Positions 1-4,837 of a DNA stretch of 7,017 nucleotides are shown piece after piece. Below the pieces are notes generated by a model. It saw nothing but the letters and a program-made list of their open reading frames with translations, did not search any database and was not told the DNA's origin. The DNA lies in the NCBI GenBank assembly GCA_045810265.1, contig JBJMWF010000012.1, positions 1 through 7,017 on the forward strand, given 5' to 3'. Within the stretch, counting starts at the first letter, position 1. Each line of letters opens with the position of its first letter. Made by a program: the position numbers and the translations under genes. The stretch is from Scleromatobacter sp045810265 (GTDB lineage: Bacteria > Pseudomonadota > Gammaproteobacteria > Burkholderiales > Burkholderiaceae_C).

Positions 1-1
1 C

Positions 2-1378
2 AGCTTGCGTCCGCCGGCCAGCTTCAGCGGCCACCTCGAGCTGCAGGCGCAAGCCACGGCCATCGAGCTGTCCGACGGCAGCCGTGCCACCACCACGCAG
101 CTGCTTGAAGTGCAGGTCGACGCCGTCGCCCAGGCACCGAAGGTGGTGCTGGCGGCGCGCACGGACACCAGCGTCAGCCGCGAGCTCGTCGACACCAGCT
201 GGGAAACGGCGTGCGACAGCACCTCGGGTTCCACGGTGGTCTATGGCTGCAGCGTCGAAGGCTGGGACCTGGTCGCCCCGGGAGCCACCAAGTTCAGCGC
301 CTTCGAATTCTGGGGTGCGGGCGACACGATGAAGGCGGCCAACGGCACGTCGGTCAAGGTGCAGCCGGCCTCGGGCAACGGCAACAACTGGCTGGCGCTG
401 ACAAACGGTGTGGGTGCCAATGGCACGCAGAACTACCAGTCGCTGGGCGTCGAACGTGATGTCCCGACGGTGGCCAACGCGGTCTACACGCTGACGCTGG
501 ACTACGCCGGCGCCCTGGGCCTGGCCGCGAGCGCCACGCAGATCGGCATCTACGTGGACGGCCAGCGCATCGCCAGCTACGCCAATACCAGCCCCAACAC
601 GGGTCTGAACTGGCTGCCGCTGACGTTCCAGTTCCTGGGCAACGGGGCGACCCGCAACGTGAGCGTGGTGCTCGAAGGCGGCACCGGCACGACGGCGGCG
701 CGTGGAGCCATGATCGACGACCTGCGGGTGGTCGAGACGCTGCCCGACGGTACCGGTACGGTCTACGGTATCGCCGGCACGGCCATCGCGCTGCCGCGCA
801 TCGATGCTGGCTTGGCGGACACCGACGGCTCCTCGAAGCTCAAGCTCGAGCTGCTTGGCCTGCCGGCCGGTGCAGTGCTGAGCGACGGCGTTCGCAGTGT
901 CACGCTGGCGCAGGCTGGCCAGGTGGTGGATGTGTCCGGCTGGGATGCCACGAAGCTGAGCGTGAAGACGCCGGCCGGTTGCTCAACGACGCTGCAGCTG
1001 CAGGCGCGTGCCACGAGCACGTCGTCCAACGGCTCGATGGCCACGACGACGCAGGCCTTCGCGGTCAACGTGCTCTCGGGCACCGCGACGACGACTCCGG
1101 CAACGGCCAACCCGTACGTGACCCTGGCGACCAGCGCGCCGGTGACCACGGCGGCGACGGCCGGCGTCGAGACGGCGCCGCAGATCGTGGTGGGCACGCC
1201 CATCATCACGGCCAGCGGCCAGCTGAGCTTCACCGCCGCGCCGGCGCCTTCGGGCACCCGCACCCCGCAGCAGATCGTCGCGGCCGACCAGGCCGAGGCG
1301 TCTGTGCTGACGGCGGAGTGGCTGCAGGAGCTGGAGGCTGCGGCGATCGCGAACTGGAGCAAGCTGATGGGGCAGTGA
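2..1378 (+). CDS. C-terminal part of a giant repetitive secreted/surface protein (5' end outside window)
   Basis: The frame is open at the left edge, so this is only the 3' end of a longer gene; the TTG at 5 is probably not the start. Numbering residues from base 5, about 57-245 look like a jelly-roll or galactose-binding-like domain, with Gly/Asn-rich strands and the markers IGIYVDGQRI and GAMIDDLRV. About 247-357 form an Ig/cadherin-like domain of the kind found in large bacterial adhesins, with LADTDGS, GLPAGAVLSDG, DVSGWD and a closing ATTTQ strand. The end of another copy of that domain occupies residues 4-38, so the repeat unit is about 319 residues. A Thr/Ala/Pro-rich linker (about 358-430) and a short predicted helix (435-455, LTAEWLQELEAAAIANW) end the protein. 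No RTX nonapeptides (GGxGxD) are present. The likely role is an extracellular adhesin or matrix protein exported by the downstream genes; that link is inferred from adjacency. The domain type is fairly sure, the exact function unknown. Confidence 0.85.
   Translation, partial: SLRPPASFSGHLELQAQATAIELSDGSRATTTQLLEVQVDAVAQAPKVVLAARTDTSVSRELVDTSWETACDSTSGSTVVYGCSVEGWDLVAPGATKFSAFEFWGAGDTMKAANGTSVKVQPASGNGNNWLALTNGVGANGTQNYQSLGVERDVPTVANAVYTLTLDYAGALGLAASATQIGIYVDGQRIASYANTSPNTGLNWLPLTFQFLGNGATRNVSVVLEGGTGTTAARGAMIDDLRVVETLPDGTGTVYGIAGTAIALPRIDAGLADTDGSSKLKLELLGLPAGAVLSDGVRSVTLAQAGQVVDVSGWDATKLSVKTPAGCSTTLQLQARATSTSSNGSMATTTQAFAVNVLSGTATTTPATANPYVTLATSAPVTTAATAGVETAPQIVVGTPIITASGQLSFTAAPAPSGTRTPQQIVAADQAEASVLTAEWLQELEAAAIANWSKLMGQ
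35..1075 (+). repeat. Protein-level repeat with a period of about 957 bases inside the giant gene
   Basis: The strand at bases 35-118 (LELQAQATAIELSDGSRATT and on to EVQV) is repeated at 992-1075 (LQLQARATSTSSNGSMATTT and on to VNVL). The nucleotide match is clear at its start, with CTGCAGGCGC shared. The spacing of 957 bases equals 319 codons and spans one jelly-roll-like plus one Ig-like domain. Only one full unit and the tail of another lie in the window, so the copy number upstream is unknown. Confidence 0.65.
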
Positions 1379-1385
1379 GCTTGGA

Positions 1386-1422
1386 CGAGCGGCGGCGGCG
1401 CCCTTCGGCGCCACCCCGCTCG
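1386..1422 (+). terminator. Strong hairpin just after the giant gene; possible terminator without T-tract
   Basis: An outer stem CGAGCGG (1386-1392) pairs with CCGCTCG (1416-1422), and an inner stem GGCGCC (1397-1402) pairs with GGCGCC (1407-1412) around a CTTC loop. Two more G-C pairs lie between them, with one bulge and one mismatch, giving about 15 base pairs. It begins 8 bases after the TGA. The following bases (CAATCAATGA) are not a T-run, so it may stabilise the 3' end of the mRNA or act with Rho rather than be a classical intrinsic terminator. Confidence 0.5.
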
Positions 1423-1439
1423 CAATCAATGAGGGTCGG

Positions 1440-1589
1440 ATGAAATGCGCAGCATTTCACGGTCAGGACATGCCGGCGGGGGTATTCAGCCGGCTTGGGT
1501 CTCTCAACGAGGCCACAAACAAGCAACACTTCACAAACTATCGCAAGTTGGACGCCAGCCCCTGCCCAGGTTGCCCTCAGGCCACCTAA
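1440..1589 (+). CDS. Possible 49-residue small protein with a CPGC motif
   Basis: An ATG at 1440 opens a 49-codon frame ending in TAA at 1587-1589. A GAGGG sequence at 1431-1435 sits 4 bases upstream, close but acceptable for a ribosome site. The product starts MKCAAFHGQDM, has a polar middle and ends with SPCPGCPQAT; the Cys-Pro-Gly-Cys pair could bind metal or be redox active. By hand count, G/C is near 70% at third codon positions, about 55% at first and about 50% at second. This coding-like order is weaker than in the neighbouring genes. I do not recognise the protein. Its first codons coincide with a perfect inverted repeat, and it has no visible signal peptide or membrane segment. It may equally be chance open frame in an untranslated leader. 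Confidence 0.27.
   Translation: MKCAAFHGQDMPAGVFSRLGSLNEATNKQHFTNYRKLDASPCPGCPQAT
1441..1459. repeat. Perfect inverted repeat TGAAATGC-GCA-GCATTTCA
   Basis: Eight bases (1441-1448) pair perfectly with 1452-1459 around a 3-base loop. In RNA this would form a short hairpin over the first codons of the possible small ORF. In DNA it could be an operator-like dyad. No T-run follows, so a terminator role is unlikely. Confidence 0.5.
1472..1494. repeat. Inverted repeat GCCGGC with 11-base loop
   Basis: GCCGGC at 1472-1477 can pair with GCCGGC at 1489-1494 around an 11-base G/T/A loop. It is the third inverted repeat in about 115 bases. On its own it is short and, in this GC-rich DNA, could be accidental. 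Confidence 0.3.
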
Positions 1590-1689
1590 ACTGGCACCCC
1601 TGACACCGGTTGCAGCGGTTCTCACTCGCTCGCGAACCTCGTCCGCACGGCCTCCTTGACGGGACAAGCCGTCTCTCGAACGCGTCCCC

Positions 1690-3072
1690 ATGAGAAAACT
1701 GCTCTTCGCGCTGTTGTTGGCGCCTGCCTTGCTGCATGCCCAGACGCTTACCGACCTGGTTCGCAACGCCGTTGCCATCGATCCGGCCGTGACGGCGGCG
1801 CAGGCGCAGGTGACGGCGGCCGAACAGCGGTTGACGCAGGCCAAGGCGGGCTTCGGGCCCAGCGTCAATGGCACCTGGGGCGTCTCGCGCACGCGCTACA
1901 CGGACAAGCTCAACGTTGATCCCGAGACCGGGCGTGGCGTGCGCGAATTCCATTCACGCACCTATAGCGTCGAAGTGAAGCAGCCCTTGCTCAACAACGC
2001 GCTGTTCTACGCCTACCAGTCGGCCGCGGCGCAGGTCGACCAGGCGCGTGGCGCGCTGGAGCAGGCGCGTGCCGACTCGCAGGAGAAGTTCGTCGAGGCC
2101 TGCTTCGAGGTGCTCAAGTCGCGCGACGACGTGCGCTTCCTGGAGATCCAGAAGGCGGCCACCGCCGAGCAACTCGCCACGGCGCAGCACAGCTTCAAGG
2201 CCGGCACGGCGGCGATTCCCGATGTCCGCGAGGCACAGGCCAAGGCCGATACCGTCTCGGCGCAGCTCGTGGGCGCGCAGTTCGACCTCCAGATGCGCCA
2301 GCAGGTGCTCGAGGAACTGGCCGGCGGCCCCGTGCCGGCGCTGGTCACCCGCGGGCTGGACGGCACGCGCATGCCGGCGCTGGAGCCGTCGTCGATGCTC
2401 GAATGGCTGGCCGACGCGGCGGCCATCAGCCCGCAGATCCAGCAGGCACAATTCGCCGTGGATGCCGCGGAGGCCGAGGCGCTGAAGGCGGGGCAGGGAC
2501 ACGCCCCCACGGTCGAGGCCTCCGGCAACTACACGCGCGGCCTGGAGACCGGCAGCGAGACCAGCAGCTTCCCGCGCGTCTGGCAGGGCCTGACGGCCAC
2601 CATCACGCTGAACGTGCCGCTGTATTCGGGCGGCGCGACGCAGGCCCACGTGCTGGAGGCGCTGGCCCTGCGCGACAAGGCCCGCAGCGACCTCGAGGCG
2701 GCGCGCCGCTCGGTCTCCATCGCGGTGCGCCAGGATTTCATCGCCTCGCTGTCGGCCACCCACCAGGCCGAGGGCCTGGCCAGCGCCGTCAAGTCCGACG
2801 AGGTCGCCCTGGCCGCCAACAAGCGCGGCTACCAGGTGGGCATGAAGATCAACGCCGAGGTGCTGGACGCGCAGCAGAAGCTGTTCGAGGCGCGGCGCGA
2901 CTTGTCCAAGGCGCGATACGACGCCTGGCTCAACTTCGTCAAGCTCAACGCCGTCACGGGAAGGCTCGACGAGATGCAGATCGCGCTGCTCGACGCCGTG
3001 CTCGTGAGCCAGGTCAACGGCGCACCGGTCGAAACCGCGCCGCTGCGCGGACAGCAGAAGGGAGCGCGATGA
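1690..3072 (+). CDS. TolC-family outer-membrane channel protein for type-I-like export
   Basis: The 460-residue product has the usual TolC length. A signal peptide is clear: MRK, a Leu/Ala-rich core and a likely cut after residue 17 (LLHA/QT). Two homologous outer-membrane-efflux halves follow. In the first, the strand around 91-101 (TYSVEVKQPLL) leads into long Ala/Gln/Glu-rich helices with FKAGTAAIPDVREAQAK at about 169-185. In the second, LNVPLYSGG (307-315) leads into helices carrying GYQVGMKINAEVLDAQQ (380-396). This is the expected pattern of beta-barrel strands and periplasmic helical barrel in a trimeric exit duct. It probably docks with the two adaptors encoded next and lets the upstream repetitive protein out; the family is sure, the cargo inferred. 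The start is chosen for its signal peptide, although no good Shine-Dalgarno precedes it. Its stop overlaps the next start by 4 bases, showing cotranscription and probably coupled translation. Confidence 0.93.
   Translation: MRKLLFALLLAPALLHAQTLTDLVRNAVAIDPAVTAAQAQVTAAEQRLTQAKAGFGPSVNGTWGVSRTRYTDKLNVDPETGRGVREFHSRTYSVEVKQPLLNNALFYAYQSAAAQVDQARGALEQARADSQEKFVEACFEVLKSRDDVRFLEIQKAATAEQLATAQHSFKAGTAAIPDVREAQAKADTVSAQLVGAQFDLQMRQQVLEELAGGPVPALVTRGLDGTRMPALEPSSMLEWLADAAAISPQIQQAQFAVDAAEAEALKAGQGHAPTVEASGNYTRGLETGSETSSFPRVWQGLTATITLNVPLYSGGATQAHVLEALALRDKARSDLEAARRSVSIAVRQDFIASLSATHQAEGLASAVKSDEVALAANKRGYQVGMKINAEVLDAQQKLFEARRDLSKARYDAWLNFVKLNAVTGRLDEMQIALLDAVLVSQVNGAPVETAPLRGQQKGAR
3058..3064 (+). 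promoter_or_regulatory. Ribosome binding site deciding the start of the adaptor gene
   Basis: AAGGGAG lies 4 bases before the ATG at 3069, inside the last codons of the TolC gene, and this ATG overlaps the TolC stop as ATGA. The open frame extends back to 2403 within the TolC gene, but that stretch is an out-of-frame shadow. This site and the overlap fix the true start at 3069. Confidence 0.7.
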
Positions 3073-4820
3073 GCGCGCAGTTGAAGGCCTCGCTGCCCGA
3101 GCAGGCGCCGCTGAAGCTGGCGCCCGGCGCCGGCACCGACAGCCTGCTGACCGGTGCGCTGGAGAGCTGGCGCCAGCGCTTGATCGCGGGGGGACTGACC
3201 TGCCGCGAAGTGGCGTTCGCCGGCCCCGAGCCGCGCTGGAGCCTCGAGTTCACGCTGCCCCTGCTCAAGGATCACTGGAGTGCGTTGCGCCTGCGCGTGT
3301 CGCCCTCCAACCCGGTGGCGCTGGCGCGTACCGACGCGACGGCCGCTGCCGACATGCTCGTCGCCACCACGGTGCAACTGCCCGACGGTCGGCCCGGCGT
3401 GGTCTGCGCGGCGATCGCGCCGCCGCACAACGAGCGCGCGATCCAGCTGTTGCTGCTGTCGCTCGGCTGGCTGCAACTGGGCCTGCTGGCCACCAGCTTC
3501 GAGCACAACCAGCGTGCGGCGCGCCTGCTGGAGAAGCTGGGCTACGTGGTGTCGCAACGCGATGCGCGCGCCGCGGCACAGGAATGGATAAACCGCACGG
3601 CGGCCTGGGCGCGCAGCGAGGTCGACGTCGCACAGGGCCTGTCGCTGACCTTGTTCGAGGTGCGCGACCACACGCCGCACTGGTGGGTGGCCTCCGACAC
3701 GGCCTGGGCCGAGCGTGCCGCGGTGGCGCTGCAACAGGCAGCCGAGGTGGCCACGCGCGCCACCGTCGAGGCGCAGGAGCACCAGCGGGCGGGATGGTGG
3801 GCCGTGCCGGTGATGGATGACGGCGAGCCGGTGGCCGTGCTGGTGGCGCGCCTGGACGGCGACATACCCCCGCCGGTACTGTCCGTGCTGCGCGCCAGCA
3901 TGGCCGTCAGCGAGCCGCTGCTGCGTCATTGGCGGGTTGCGGAGCGTTCGCTGCCGCGGCACGCGCTCCACGCCACGCGCGTGCTGTGGCGCCGCTTCGC
4001 GCGCTCCGGCCACCTGACCTGGAAGGCCGCGGCCGCGGCGATCGCGCTGGTGCTGGGCGTGCTGCTGCTGTGGCCGGTGACCGACCGCGTCACCGCCGAC
4101 GTCGTGATCGAGGGCCGCGTGCGCCACGTGGTGACGGCGCCCTTCGAGGGCTTCGTCGCGCAGGCGCTCGCGCGCCCGGGCGAACGCGTCACGCGCGGGC
4201 AGGTGCTGGCGCGCCTGGACGACCGTGACCTCCAGCTGGAACAGAGCAAGCACGTGGGCGAGCGCGAGCAGGCCACGGGCAAGGTGCGCCAGGCAATGGC
4301 CGATCGCGACGCCGCGGCGCTGACCCAGGCCTCTGCCGAACTGCAGGAGGCCGAGGCACAGGTCGCGCTGGTCGAGGCCAAGCTGGCGCGTTCGGTCATC
4401 CTGGCGCCGATGGACGGCCTGGTCGTCACCGGCGACTGGACGCAGCAGATCGGCGGCCCGGTGGAGGCCGGCAAGGAGATGTTCGAGATCGCGGCCACCG
4501 ACGCCTACCGCGTGGTGCTGCACGTGCCCGACCGCGACATCGCGCGGGTGCACAACGGCCAGCTGGGCCTGCTGCGCCTGACCGGCGAGCCGGGCGAGAG
4601 CCGCCGCTTCAAGGTGACCAACGTCACGGCCACGGCGACGGTGGAGGAGGGCGCGAATGGCTTTCGCGTCGAAGCCGCGTGGGTCGGTCCGGTCCCAGCA
4701 CTGAGCCCCGGGATGCAGGGTGTCGGCAAGATCGAGGTCGGCGACACGAACCTGTTCACCGTTTGGACGCGTTCCAGCATCGACTGGCTGCGCCTGAAGA
4801 TCTGGGGCCTGTGGGTCTGA
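3069..4820 (+). CDS. HlyD-type periplasmic adaptor (membrane fusion protein) with cytoplasmic GAF-like region
   Basis: The product is 583 residues. Residues 1-318 contain no signal peptide and should be cytoplasmic. Within them, about 170-295 resemble a GAF domain, with the core strands WWAVPVMDDGEPVAVLVARL at 243-262; residues 1-165 are unassigned. One membrane segment lies at 320-336. The periplasmic part is a typical membrane-fusion protein: first lipoyl-like half at 353-385 (VVTAPFEGFV, PGERVTRGQVLARLD), a short helical hairpin at about 386-442, second lipoyl half from 443 (VILAPMDGLVV) to about 476, then a beta-barrel to about 560. The protein ends in an aromatic, basic tail (IDWLRLKIWGLWV). 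It should link the inner membrane to the TolC channel. A classical HlyD has only a short cytoplasmic tail, so the large N-terminal region is unusual and suggests sensing or docking. It overlaps the TolC gene by 4 bases, and 17 bases separate it from the M50 gene. Confidence 0.88.
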   Translation: MSAQLKASLPEQAPLKLAPGAGTDSLLTGALESWRQRLIAGGLTCREVAFAGPEPRWSLEFTLPLLKDHWSALRLRVSPSNPVALARTDATAAADMLVATTVQLPDGRPGVVCAAIAPPHNERAIQLLLLSLGWLQLGLLATSFEHNQRAARLLEKLGYVVSQRDARAAAQEWINRTAAWARSEVDVAQGLSLTLFEVRDHTPHWWVASDTAWAERAAVALQQAAEVATRATVEAQEHQRAGWWAVPVMDDGEPVAVLVARLDGDIPPPVLSVLRASMAVSEPLLRHWRVAERSLPRHALHATRVLWRRFARSGHLTWKAAAAAIALVLGVLLLWPVTDRVTADVVIEGRVRHVVTAPFEGFVAQALARPGERVTRGQVLARLDDRDLQLEQSKHVGEREQATGKVRQAMADRDAAALTQASAELQEAEAQVALVEAKLARSVILAPMDGLVVTGDWTQQIGGPVEAGKEMFEIAATDAYRVVLHVPDRDIARVHNGQLGLLRLTGEPGESRRFKVTNVTATATVEEGANGFRVEAAWVGPVPALSPGMQGVGKIEVGDTNLFTVWTRSSIDWLRLKIWGLWV

Positions 4821-4837
4821 CGATCGAGGCCTGATCC

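Larger units (their letters stand above)
1379..1689. other. Intergenic region with inverted repeats and a possible small ORF
   Basis: This 311-base gap separates the giant gene from the export genes. The first 115 bases hold three consecutive inverted repeats. The stretch 1500-1550 is richer in A and C than the surrounding genes. A 49-codon open frame with a Shine-Dalgarno-like sequence covers 1440-1589. No convincing sigma-70 promoter pair with proper spacing could be found, although the TolC gene is likely to need its own promoter here if the hairpin at 1386 terminates transcription. Confidence 0.6.

Noticed and set aside
748..775. Short GGTA/CGGT-rich near-repeat in the giant gene
   Set aside because: It is a brief run of Gly-Thr-Val-Tyr codons in the linker between two domains; no regular unit length is maintained.
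763..1425. A 220-codon minus-strand frame over the end of the giant gene
   Set aside because: It mirrors the repetitive Ala/Thr coding sequence and runs through the hairpin; no domain is visible.
1587..1592. TAAACT as a possible -10 box
   Set aside because: No reasonable -35 sequence lies 16-18 bases upstream.
1656..1684. TTGACG at 1656-1661 as a -35 box for the TolC gene
   Set aside because: At the right distance the sequence is AACGCG, which does not resemble a -10 box, and the start codon follows almost at once.
2403..3068. N-terminal extension of the adaptor gene back to 2403
   Set aside because: This part is an out-of-frame reading of the TolC gene and is rich in Gly/Arg. The ATG at 3069 has a ribosome site and a 4-base overlap with the TolC stop.
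2829..4553. A 574-codon open frame on the minus strand
   Set aside because: It is antisense to the TolC and adaptor genes, with low-complexity His/Arg/Gln composition and no recognisable motif.
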